NCBI RefSeq assembly: GCF_000003815.2
Contig: NC_049991.1
Span: forward strand, 9,339,765 to 9,400,848
From: Branchiostoma floridae
Lineage: Eukaryota; Chordata; Leptocardii; Amphioxiformes; Branchiostomatidae
DNA length: 61,084 bases
Reading direction: 5' to 3'
Shown in pieces: positions 10,212 through 21,300 of this stretch; position 1 is the stretch's first letter; each line of letters opens with the position of its first letter. The notes beneath the pieces are model-generated. The model did no database searches, had not been told where the DNA came from, and saw only the letters and a list, made by a program, of their open reading frames with translations. Both the position numbers and the translations under genes were made by a program.

Positions 10212-13200
10212 CTGTAAAAAGATAATTCAATATACAATTTTAGGATTGTGCCATTTGGAATGATTCGAAAAAAAACATGATATTTACCATTCGCGAGCCT
10301 TACATACGCGAGGCTCTGATAAACTGGGCTGAGGTTTCCACTTTGGTCTTAACATGGTCACCAAAGAAATGTCTTCTGATCATCTTTGCCCCGAAAAAAG
10401 GTTAGAGAAATTCTCTAGCTGACACGCCAAAAATAGTTACTCAAGCAACTGGATATGGTTTTGAAACGGTCAGACGTTTCGGATAGAATCCACTATCCTT
10501 CGTCAGTGACACTGAAGTGATCTGCAAGAAACAGGTCTTTTATACTCTAACGATGAATGAAGACAATTTCAGATGTCCAATAGGAAAGGTTGTAAGACAA
10601 TTTGGATTCCAAAGAAAACAAAGGTAAGCCAAAGTCAAGCTGAAGATAATTTGGATTTCAAAGGATATCAAGGCTAAGACACAGTTAATGCAAATGAGTC
10701 AATTAGCTCCTGTTGTTTTAGTTACAGGAGCTAAAAGTTTTGTTAGCGGGGGGGGGGGGGGGCGGTAGTGCTATGTCCCAAGTGCCGGAAAGTTCCATAC
10801 GTAGCCCCCCTTTTCTGTTGAGGGTGGGATTGTATATTCTCTCATATATGGCCTCTCTAACTCCCCGTTCAAACCAGCGGGCTTCACGGTCTAGGATGTC
10901 GGTAGATTGGAGGTTGAAGGAATGTCCTTGGTTGTGTTCTAGGTTCTGTCTCTAGCTGACAGTTTGGCTAGTTGGCTGACAGTTTGTTGGTGCCACGCCC
11001 ACAATAGTGGAAACCTCAGTCTGGTTTAACGGAGCCTATTATATTACATACACGTACGGTATGCAAAGAATATTGGGTAGATATTAGGGGTGGAGATTAG
11101 AGGATCAGGTCCAGGTCCGGACCTGAACATGGACCTGATTGTCTGTGAAAACTTGTAAATGGACGATACTCGAAGAATGGTCCATTTCGTTACAAAGAAA
11201 TCTTTTTTATGGAGTATTCGGCTCCCCACTGGCGTTTTAAAATGCTACAAGGCTACAAATGTACAATTGACTGTAAAACTTGGTACAAATGACTATAGAC
11301 TCGACACTACTTCGCCTTTGTCATCTTCCTTGACACAACAGGTAAGCCCAAAAACCTGTAGATGCCTGATATCATAATAATCTGTTCATTTTCCAATAGG
11401 TCCAACATCCGGTCTACCAAATTTTTTCCGGTCCGGTTTTTCCGGAACGGTCCAATTAGAAAAATAGACAGTATCGGTACCGGTACCCACCCCTAATAGA
11501 GATCAAGGATCTGTGTAGAGACTGGGCGTTGGCATGCCTCACCTAGATACTGGCAGGCGAACGCTTTTTTGCTGGAGCATGGTGAGTCAAACCAAAGTCC
11601 TCTTGAGTCGGAGAAGACGCAATCTTCTTGCCCATCAGCGTTATCTGGCTGTACTGGAGCCCAGCAGCTGTACGTGCCAAGTTCAGTGCCGTCAATCCAC
11701 TCAAAGTTTCCTTCTGTGTTCCGATCGTGCAGACCGATCCAGCCAGGCATAAGGGCATGGTGTAAGGTGGACAGGAAGGCGTTGGTCTCGGCGTCCCGGG
11801 GCATGGCGAGGGTACCGCCGTCTTGACGGCAAGTCGTGGTCGCTTCGCTGAAATTCTTTTGCAGCTTAAAATCGAAAGGTTTCGGTGGCTTGAAACACAT
11901 CCCACGCCATTTAGCATGACCTTTGGGACAGCTTACTGAAAAAAAGGGATATACATTGAAAACAGTGTGACAGCGCGTAACACTTATTTTGGTACATGTA
12001 TATCATGAAATTGTTATTTTAGGTTTTCAATTTGCTTTGATTACTTTCAATTTAAATATTGTAGTTTTGTGCACTTTCAATTTAAATGTTATAGTTTTGT
12101 GCACGTACGCGTGAAGAAAGACATTCACCCGGATTCGCCTCGCCCTTGATAAATGTTTGAGGATGTTCGGATGATCCGGCACGGCAGACGGAGCTTCCTG
12201 CAGCTGGTAGACAAGGCGGCCACGCTGGACCTTTCGGTCCCATGGTGCCATTCCCAACGGGCCCGACAGCCCCAGGACCGGCCGGCCCCATGGCTCCCTT
12301 TTCTTCTGGAGACCCAGGCGGCGCACACATTTCTGGAAAAGAAATTAAAAATACATCAAAAGGTAAGTTCAAAAGATTAGACGCCTTTCATATGTTTTAA
12401 AGAAAATATCATAATTCTTCCATGTATAGATTGATTCGAGAAATCGGTATTATGACATGTGTGACAAATAAAATGCTTTGTTCTGTATCGATCGGTCAAC
12501 GAGTTATTCAACAGTTGATAATATTTGATGAATATCAGCTTTGTTGATGACACTGCTTACGCTTTTTAGCCATCTTGAACCAGATTCCCGTCTCCTTTGA
12601 TAGTTTTGCGACTTCTTCGGAAAGTTTTCCCATCTCCACAGCAAGATTAGTCACCTCCGTAGAATTAATGGTGATTTTAACTGTGTTTACGATAAAAGAA
12701 AGAAGGAATTATGGTTACTAAGCTCTGCAATGGTGCTGTGAACAAACAAAAATATTCATTCAAGAAATGAAAACATAGGCTCCGTCCATTCTCACCTGCA
12801 CAGTATGGCAGCAGTAGGCACACAACCACCACGAGAAAGGTTTCCAACACCTTTTTGAACAGACTCCAACATTTCGTCCTATTGTTCGCCTCCGCTTCAC
12901 AGGATGCACCTGTTAGAGTAAACAAAATTGGTTATCTCTTTTAGGGGGCACACCCCAGTTTATTTGGGGTTTCAATTGGAGGTGGCATACCCTAAAGTAT
13001 AGTTACCAGCTCTACCAGGGAATTATCCGGAAGCAAAATAACTGTAGATAGGGTGAGAGGATATTACATCAGCTGCAAGACTGCAGAACTGAGTTTCGTT
13101 CCTCCAACTTCTCTAATTCTAAAAAATTAGAGGCACAAAGCATTATTTAACACCTAGAGAGTACTAGTAATCCAGCCAATTATAAAGAAAATTCTAGTAC

Positions 13201-13379
13201 TACAGTTTTTTTAATCATCCACGGCGCGCGGCATTGCAACTTGGCTTAACACATCGCTTCAGATAGAGGTCAATCTAGGTCACGGGCCTGTTTTGACTGT
13301 TTGGACTGGGTTGTGCACCGTTAAGCTTCATCAAGAAGATCTTAGTTGTATCCATGGGCTGTTGGGTTCTAGGCAGCGT

Positions 13380-13468
<89 letters not shown>

Positions 13469-16400
13469 TGTGAGTGAGTGTATGCGTGCGTGTGCGTGTG
13501 TCTGTGTCTGTGTGTGCATGCGATGTGTCTGTCTAACGGATCGGCTTGATTTTCATTCAAAAGTAGCTGATTGTGATGATTGACATAATTTGATTACATA
13601 TAATTAGACAACATTTATGCAAATCAGCGTCTGATCTGCGAAATGAATTAGGAAATTTGGTAAATTAACACAGATTTTGATATCCCGTGTTCCAGGCCCC
13701 CTTTCCATGAAATGAACGTCTTCTCCTTGAATTTAGAGCAGTGTACTTATCATTACCTTCATAAAAATGGAGGTATTGATTCTGGTAGGGATCTTTGTGA
13801 TTCCGGACTAATATCTTTAGAACCCCTGGATGGAAATGCGATCACGTTTGCTATGGGGGTAGATATTTTTAGCTATTGTGCTATAGCGTGCATTAGAAGT
13901 TTGCTGCAGTTTTGTGATTTGTTTTTAAAAAATAAAATATTTACACCCTTTTTAAAAACTTTTTGGAGTAGTCCCAGTAATTATATATAACTGATAGCCA
14001 GCTGGGCAATTAGGCATCCCTGTCACCACTGGGTGCGGGGTGAATCACTATATACACATTAGGGATATGAAGCTGATGGCTGCACAGATCCACAACTAGT
14101 CTAGTAGAAAGAGTAACTGTGACCATCCCTGTCACCTCTGTATGGAAGGAACCAATATATCCACATTAGGGATATGTGCCAGGTGCAGGTGTAACAATAG
14201 GAAATAAAAAGGAAATGGTGAGGTCACTAGAAAGGTGTAGTTTTGGATCTCACCAATTACCATAGGTAGATATTTGATTTGATTTGATTTATTCGGCTGT
14301 ATAGTCATAAGAAATACAGCCAGGGCTACCCAACTAGCAGGAGGCTATTATCAAGGGTTAGCCCTGGTAACAGTGCAAATTACATTATACAATAGTATAC
14401 AATATACAACAGTATTAACGATACAGGTATAAGAACAATGATCGAATAATTTTGCCAAACATCAAACCATGTCAACCCTACAACACACCATACGCACCAT
14501 CACAAAACAAAATCTTTCATGCAGGTTTGAGTTTTCAGACTCTTGTTCAATATTTTTCTATTTTAAAAAGACATAGATTTCTTTTTTTTTATGTGCCTAT
14601 TTGCACACCTGGTTGTAGTGAGGAAAGTCGTGTAAAGTGCCTTTCCCTAGGGCACAAGATCGCGATCGGTGACATGAAAGGATCCTAACCCAGGACCACT
14701 TGGTTCTGAAAGAATACTCCGCCGTTACGCCACAAGACCGAATATGTGGCGTTAATTTTTAAACACATTTGTGGTGTTCGTCCGTCACTGGGACGACTAC
14801 ACCTTTGTCATCCTTTAAGCCCCCTTCACACGAGAGCACGAATGAGCCGGAATACCATCCGAATGAAAAAAATTTTCTATTCGTGGCAATTCCTCGCAAT
14901 TCGTACTGTATTCTAAACATTCTACTTCGAGATATTCGTCCCCGTTGGCTGGCTCGAAAGTTTTTGACATGTTAAAAACTGTCGAGGTGCATTCGAAGTG
15001 GAGAAATATCGAATGGCATTCGTAGTGGATTCTTAGTGTATTGTAACTATTCTGACTGCAGTCTGACCGCATTCTACGGCATTCTAACATTATTCGAAAC
15101 ATTCTTATCTCATTCGATGGAGAACCGAAACGGCAAGCCACCTCGAATCCTGCCAGAATATGGCCGAAAGAATATTTCGAATGCCGTAAGAATGTCTAGA
15201 ATGCACTACGAATTCACAGGAATAGACAGGAATTTTCATTCTGACGGCATTCCGGCTCATTCCTTCTCGTGTGAAGGGCATTTAAGGCCCATTTGGAATT
15301 CCCACCCGAATGGCCCCGAATGTGACACGAAGTTTGCAAATACTTCATTCCGGCTGGTTCGGCTTGATTCCTGCTAATTCGATTTCCGTGTGAAGGCTCC
15401 TGGTCAAGAAAATCTTTCCCATTTTTCGCATCTAGAATATGGAGTCGTAACATATCGGAACAAATAAGTATCTACTTTTCTGGAGTCATTTGCAAAGTGC
15501 TATAGATATTTGTAAACATTCCATAAAGTGTTTAGATGTTTCGAAATCAATCTAAGAAACCTTATTATAGTCACTTTTAAAATGTTTCTAAAACATCTAA
15601 ATTTTTAACACAATTAAACTTTTACTTTTCACTTTGAATCATTTTTTTTAATCTATGGCAACTTCTTTTCTGATATTGTATTCTTAAAATGTATTCTTAA
15701 TATTGTATACCTAAAATTCTAGACTGTCACAGATATCAGCAAACCATTGGAAATAGATTCAATAAAATACAAATTTTCTAGGTAAAGAAAACGGTTTACC
15801 TGCCCTGGAGCCGTATAGAGGGTTGGGCACGTTCGCAGCTTCGTCTGCACATGACTTCCAGTCTGTCCGAGCCTGCTGCATGGGCGTGGTGCCTGGAGGA
15901 AAATGAAACATTCGTAACGTCTCGACTATTTTTCGTTTTACTGAATGGACACCACGTAACAAGGCCTGAAGGCCACTCAAGGTTACGGGTTACACGATTG
16001 TAACTGTTACAGCATCTCTTCGCCCTAGATCAGAAACATCATGATTGAGACCAGCCCAATTGCTCACTATGAGTGAGGACTAACTGACCCAGTAGGCGAA
16101 GCAGGGGTTACGAGGGCTGCTCGGGAGATTCCCTACCCCTTTTTGGTCGGAATGGTTTGATCCGCTCATGTTCGCACATGCGGCAGGTTCTTTAACGTGC
16201 TTGGGGCGGGGGGGTATTTACACAGGGAACATGTTCCTCCCTACAGTCAGTGCATTATAATCAGACGTTTTACAAGCAGTAGCTGGTATATCAGGCTGTT
16301 TCACACTACTTTTGAGATGGAGGCTTCTTTCTGTATTGTTCAATGCCTGAAAATACTACGTTGCCCACTAATTTCACGTTTCATCGGGAATTTCAATAAG

Positions 16401-16980
16401 TATCAATACATCAAAATTCATACAAATCCATCAAAAGGATCAAATCGCCGGGAAAGATAGGTTTCTAAAACTAGGCAATGTAAATCATTTTGCTATCAAT
16501 TTTGGTTAAATACAAACCAGATGGATTTAACCGAATATTTCTAGAGACAGAATGGTCCCCGGTGTACCAATTTTGAAGACAAAAGACATTGAGGTTTAGA
16601 ATTTGGGCCCTTCCCGCAAACATTTATATGCTTGCACCTGTGCTGAATGAATAATGAATCTTAAATTAGCGCTAGCACAAGCATGGTACCACAATTTGAG
16701 CACAAACAAATCATAATGTGTGATGCAGATGGACCACCTCTACCAAAATATCAGGTCAAACCTTTTCTGTGAGATGGGTTGAACGACATCATTTTTTCAG
16801 GCCTTGGCCCCTGTACTAAATCAACTCCACAAATAGTAACATTTAAGCCTTAACTGTTGTTTTCAACTCCGTTTACGGAGAGCATTTGGGCAAATGTGAC
16901 TAAGCTGCAGGCACAGGATGACAAATCTTCTTACCTCCTTCAGTGTCACCAGCCCGGTCCCCCTGCTGCTCTCTCGGCAT
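10195..16980 (-). CDS. Type II transmembrane collagen-like C-type lectin
   Basis: Exons in reading order: 16935-16980 (ATG at 16978-16980), 15800-15892, 12796-12909, 12561-12680, 12129-12332, 11543-11935, 10195-10211; every intron is phase 1 and the sum is 987 nt (328 residues). Layout: short cytoplasmic head (MPREQQGDRAGDTEG), a signal-anchor helix (FLVVVVCLLLPYC), a charged stalk likely to coil (VTNLAVEMGKLSEEVAKL), a short Gly-X-Y segment, a Cys-bearing linker and a C-type lectin domain. Such proteins are cell-surface pattern-recognition or adhesion receptors. An alternative end reads through the donor at 11541-11542 to TAG at 11493-11495, adding 16 residues (339 residues in total). Confidence 0.8.
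10440..10960 (-). mobile_element. Penelope-like retroelement 3' fragment
   Basis: On the minus strand, bases of about 10960 down to 10770 encode DREARWFERGVREAIYERI followed by NPTLNRKGGLR and LSGTWD, typical of the GIY-YIG endonuclease end of Penelope-like elements. Downstream, at 10455-10510, lies a conserved tail (AAACGGTCAGACGTTTCGG) also found near 1310-1365 and 32375-32470. A poly-G run at 10747-10762 interrupts it. The fragment is 5'-truncated. Confidence 0.7.
11083..11497. mobile_element. hAT-like nonautonomous DNA element
   Basis: The ends are ATTAGGGGTGG and CCACCCCTAAT, hAT-style terminal inverted repeats, about 415 bp apart, with no transposase inside. The right end supplies the stop codon used if the lectin exon is read through. 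A candidate 8-bp duplication is imperfect. Confidence 0.6.
11543..11935 (-). CDS. C-type lectin domain exon
   Basis: A long-form domain: an N-terminal Cys pair (SCPKGHAKWRGMC), then ATTTCRQDGG, GWIGLHD, SCWAPVQPDNADGQEDC and WFDSPCSSKKAFACQY. The QPD triplet is the one linked to galactose-type ligands. ED and WFD stand where EN and WND lie in mannose-type lectins, so calcium-dependent galactose binding is plausible but unproven. The exon ends at a good donor (CTAG|GTGAGG). Confidence 0.88.
12129..12332 (-). CDS. Collagen-like exon of the lectin
   Basis: It starts QMCAPPGSPEEKG and gives an interrupted Gly-X-Y run (GAMGPAGPGAVGPVGNG, TMGPKG), followed by a Cys-containing linker (CLPAAGSSVC) without repeats. 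The collagen run is short, about ten triplets with breaks, so a stable triple helix would depend on the neighbouring stalk. The ORF and splice phases (phase 1 on both sides) support this frame over the two others. Confidence 0.7.
13382..13466 (+). repeat. (TG)n microsatellite
   Basis: A pure TG run followed by degenerate TGAG/TGCG units to about 13515. Confidence 0.95.
14600..14755. mobile_element. SINE-like dispersed repeat
   Basis: The block GTAAAGTGCCTTTCCCTAGG, followed by an ACAAGATCG...CCAGGACCAC segment, resembles shorter copies near 59385-59420 and 49480-49600. It looks like a short interspersed repeat; the family is not identified. Confidence 0.4.
14819..15281. mobile_element. TTAA-flanked nonautonomous element (piggyBac-like)
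   Basis: TTAA at 14815-14818 and at 15282-15285 flank a 463-bp unit with ends GCCCCCTTCACACGAG and CTCGTGTGAAGGGCAT. The inverted repeats extend through GAATGAGCCGGAAT. TTAA target duplication and CCC-type ends fit the piggyBac superfamily. The interior is unusually rich in ATTCG/CGAAT words. No transposase is encoded. Confidence 0.7.
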
Positions 16981-17149
16981 GGTGATGTTTGTCAGGTTTC
17001 TGTACAACAAAAACACGTCCTGCTTCGGGCAAGGGATCGTTGCAATGGGCGTCACTCCAGACCCAAAAATCAATCTGTATCAATCTTTCTTTGAAGATTT
17101 ATGAAAAGAGATGAAAAGAAAATAATTTTGTTTGTCTCACCTTTACAGG

Positions 17150-17345
17150 TTGCCCAGTTCAGACCAATTATATCAGAACCTGTTACTTTAGCTGATAGAT
17201 ATTGAAAACAGACGGCCTTGTGGTGGTACTGTTACCTTGTAGTTAGGGTTGTTGACTTGAGGTGCTGAGTTTGAATCCCTGAAACCTCCCGATGCCGGGA
17301 GAAAGGAACTCTCTGATAAGACCCAGTGTTTTCGGAGATCAAGCG
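17150..17345 (+). mobile_element. tRNA-derived SINE-like repeat
   Basis: A TTGAATCCC segment near 17270 resembles a pol III B box (GGTTCGAATCC), preceded by a GTAGTTAGGGTTGT stretch that could be an A box relic. No cloverleaf can be drawn with confidence, so it is not called a tRNA. Confidence 0.4.
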
Positions 17346-17494
17346 ACACATCTAGCTTACAACAAAGCGATCTTTTCTATATTTACCTAGTTTTTTGTTT
17401 CATTGTAAACTACATATGTATGTGAAAGAAGTAGATAACATATGCTCTTACATCAACTTTATATAGTCTTTATATAGACTTTTAAACGTCCTCA

Positions 17495-17985
17495 AACTTA
17501 ATCTCAAACTTAATCTCCTATTGCACTGCCCTAACTATGTTAATCAACGTTTGCTTTTATTTGACAGGATAAAAAATTTGAATATTTCAACTCTCATGTT
17601 GATGCCTTGTCTGAAACAGCTGTTATACATTTATTGATTAGGGGTTCACCCCTCCTCTCTTCCACTGACAATTCTAATGTGCTGTATATTGCCCAGATGT
17701 ATTTATTAGAAACCAAACGTTTTGTATAATTACTTTCTTTTTTCATAACTCCAATACTGTATTGTTCAATATCGGCACCATGTTTGTATTATTAACTTGT
17801 ATTATTATTACGTTTATTTTATCTCTGTTATAATGGCGATTCTCGTACTTTTGTGTGTTTAGTTGTGTATTATTTATTGTATTTCGTTAGTGGTGCCGTG
17901 AACATAAGCTTTTAGCTTGAGTGCGGCACCACTGTGTGTGTAATTTCGCATGTTCTTTAATAAAAATAAAAAATAAAAACTTAAT
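17495..17985 (+). mobile_element. LINE 3' end with A-rich tail
   Basis: An open stretch reads LLHCPNYVNQRLLLFDRI and, further on, LLIRGSPLLSSTDNSNVLY, ending at a stop near 17729. It resembles the Cys/His end of a non-LTR reverse transcriptase. Noncoding sequence follows to an A-rich tail (AATAAAAATAAAAAATAAAA). The element sits in the promoter-proximal gap between the divergent lectin and Mind bomb-like genes. Confidence 0.6.
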
Positions 17986-18249
17986 CTCATGGATGTTTTA
18001 AAAACCGTTATTGCCTACACACCGACGTCAGCTTTCTTTATCTCATCGGACTGCAGTACGTTGGCGGCACTCAGGGGGCATTGTGACGGTATTTTGCCAC
18101 CTGCGTTTCCCATATATATTGCAAATACATTGCCACTTCAACCGGCGCATGGGCGTTCGTTGGCGCCTGTTGCACCGCCAACGAACCGCAGTCCAGTTAT
18201 AGATCCACCCCTAGCCCCCCGAACTCACGATAATCATTTTGCTGCATGG

Positions 18250-18372
18250 GCGTTAGAATGACGTAAACCATATCGCCTCACACATTAAAGTTTCGTACGG
18301 CGAACTGTGAACCCGGTTTCACACAACGGGACTTCCCAGAACGGGGCCGAGTCACGTGACCACCCGACCAAG
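18250..18372 (+). promoter_or_regulatory. Probable promoter and 5'UTR of the Mind bomb/Neuralized chimera
   Basis: G+C- and CpG-richer than its surroundings, with a palindromic E-box GTCACGTGAC at about 18352-18361 just before the start codon. The start context (CCAAGATGG) is strong, and there is no earlier in-frame ATG. Confidence 0.4.
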
Positions 18373-21300
18373 ATGGGGAACGCTTTGGACGCAGAGCTCG
18401 GTCGGATCGCCCAAGGTACGCCTTTCCTGGCCCTATCTATATATCACGGCAATGCAGCCACGAATTATCATATACAACGCTTTATGAAGGATTACAAGCT
18501 TTGTATATGGACGTTATGTCTACATTCGCTGCTGACATATGTGTAAACAATCTTACATTTCTGCTTTCACTTTCGGACAGCGCTTAGCTTTACAGAGCTT
18601 ACACAAAAAGAGGAAGTACTCTGCCTACAAGTGTCGGTTGGTAATAATTCTTATTACACATTTTAGCTCAGAAAATATGTTAGAAGGTAGAAAAGGTGAG
18701 GTATGGTAGTGTGAGTTTGTGCTGGATAAGTATGGACTATTGACCGGACCTGTACCTTGTACGTAAACACCTGTACGTGGCCGGAGACGACACAATAACG
18801 TACCTGGCTGCCAGTGTTGACTTTTTCTCAAGTCGGCAGCCGTTTGCAAACAATCCTTGTTTACATAAGAATGTTTATTTGGCACCAAGCCCACTTTGAC
18901 CTCAAGTGTAAAGAATGGTAATATAATTATTATTCCTCTACATTTTGTGTCAATTTGTTTGGTCTAACTTTAACGTGACGAAAATTCAACACGATAATGC
19001 CAGCAGTTCTCATGTTTCAACATATATCTTAACAGTATGTAGTACTCTAGTTTCATTTCTGGCTTACTAAAACATTAAAGGATATGAAATGATTGCATTG
19101 AATTGTTGAGAAGACTCCTCACATACTCTCTTTAACTCGTAAAAAGCCACCAAGGCCAAAGATCTTACAGCTATATATGTAAGCGCTTTTTTAGGTAAAA
19201 TACATGCTAAGAAAATATCAATCTTGATTATCTTGCTACCACTTAAGGAACTAGACGGAAATGGTTACAACACACAAGTGGTCACAATAGACAGGATCCA
19301 TAATGTTTAAGTGAAAAGGAAAATAAAGCAAGGAACTGTCAACAAAGGCCTGTTGGTGTATATGCAGAGGTGACCGCTACAGAAGTGCAATTCCAGTTAC
19401 AGTTATTGATTAACCATGATATGCATTGTAACGATGCAATGCAATTAAACACAAAACGTAATACAAAACTAAATTACTGTATAAACCTTATACTAAAACT
19501 ATGTTCTCCTTTCTTTAGTTATTTGCAATGGCGTTGGTTTCATCAATTCAATTAGTGTGCTTTTTAACTTTCAGAAATAAGCACAGAGACTTCTGAGTTC
19601 TGTTTTGTATTAAATACACTCGGGTTTTCCCAGTGACGTCATGCCTAAGACGAAATCTAAATGAATCAACGTGGCAGGTCAAACCACGGGACAATATGGG
19701 GCCCGTGATTCAATAATTCAAGGAAATTTAAACATGATATTGTGAAGTAAAAAACATGAGTGAAGTGCCATTTTGGCCTTATTACATTTTTATCTACGCT
19801 GTATAATGTACCGTAAATTCATTAACTTAAGCAGGGAAAAAGATGTATGTACAGTACTTTGTACCAATACTACCATGTTATTCACTGAATACTGTGTGTA
19901 GTGTGTACGAAAATGCGGTGGACTAAAAAGTCAAAAACTTTAATCTAGAAAGAACTAAGATGTTAAGACATCATCCTCTAAAAATTTAAGACACACAATA
20001 TGTTAAGTTGGTAACCTGTGGTACAGGATAGAGAATAATATAGCGTACGAAGCAGGTTCGTATACTTCCGGGTTCCGTACTTCCGGGTTCCGTGCGCTAG
20101 CAGATTACGCAACTACAATGTCCTACTCTTTCAATGAATATTAGTAACTTCAAATCTAGAGACAAGGATTTGGGTTACTTTCTTGAATAGATATACTGTA
20201 GATATAAGTATTAACCTGGCAGAGCAGAGCTTGGTATCAAACAGTATCATGTCAACAACTAGAGTTCAACGAACCCATCTCTTCGCCAAATAATCATGCC
20301 TTTATTCAAGACTTTAAGGTCTTATTCATGTATTACTAAATAGTACCTACCCCCAAACCCCACAAATGCTACCAAAACAAGACCTGATTGTACAAGATGA
20401 CCTGATAGCACCCCTGGTCAATCAGAATTTCAAGCTTTTCAGTGTCCAGCTCACGGCTTGTCAGTGTTTCCTCCAGCAAAAACATCTGTCAAACAGATGT
20501 GTCCATAGATATAGGTCAAGTGAGATACATGTATATACAAAACAGTTTATTTCTGTTAATTGGCCACTGATTACAATTAAATGCATCTTTCCATGTAGAT
20601 TATTATTTTAAGTACTCATTCTATCTACATACCAAAAAATCCTGATGATCCGTCAACACGTTCTCGAGTTATTCTCGTTCAAAGTTTGAAAGGAAATCGG
20701 TGCCTGCAGTTCCCAAAAAGCCGCTAGGGGGTCCAAACTCACAGCACTTACTCTCTGCCCCAAGGGCTATCTACCACTCAAAAATCATGACCACAGCATA
20801 TCCAAAACACGAAGTGTCAAAAATAAAAGTTTTGCTGCAGTACCTTAGGCAGTTACTAGGGGGCCCATTATCGAACTTGACCTTCGTTTTCTTGACCCCC
20901 ACCCACCTACCAAATATCATCAGGATCCATTCAAGGGTTCTCGAGTTATCTTGCTTACAGACAAATGCACTTACATACAAATCCCGCTACAGCGCCGTAG
21001 GTAAGAGCCAGGTAAACCATTTTCGCACTTGACCTTCCTCTCCAAAACCGCTACACACCTACCAAGTTTCTTGAAAATCGCCCAGCTAGATTTTGACTTA
21101 TGCTGCCCAAAACAAACTGCAAAAAACATACCAAGCTCGCTGCAGTACCGTAGGAAAACGCCAGGTAAACCGTTTTCGAACTTGGCATTCCTTTCGACAA
21201 CCGCTACACACCTACCAAAAATCACAAAGTTCCATCCACAATTTCTCGAGTTATATGCTGTTGACCTACATACAGACCCAAGTCAAACAAAAACATACTC

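Larger units (their letters stand above)
12910..15799. other. Large lectin intron with repeats
   Basis: No exon seen between 12910 and 15799. It holds a (TG)n tract, a TTAA-flanked inverted-repeat element (14819-15281), LINE- and SINE-like debris near 14270-14750, and A/T-rich sequence. The next coding piece is the exon ending at 15800. Confidence 0.6.

Noticed and set aside
17240-17290. Possible tRNA gene
   Set aside because: Only a B-box-like word is present; no acceptor stem or anticodon arm can be formed.
18373-18390. N-myristoylation of the MGNALDAE start
   Set aside because: Position 6 is Asp rather than a small residue, so it fails the usual consensus.
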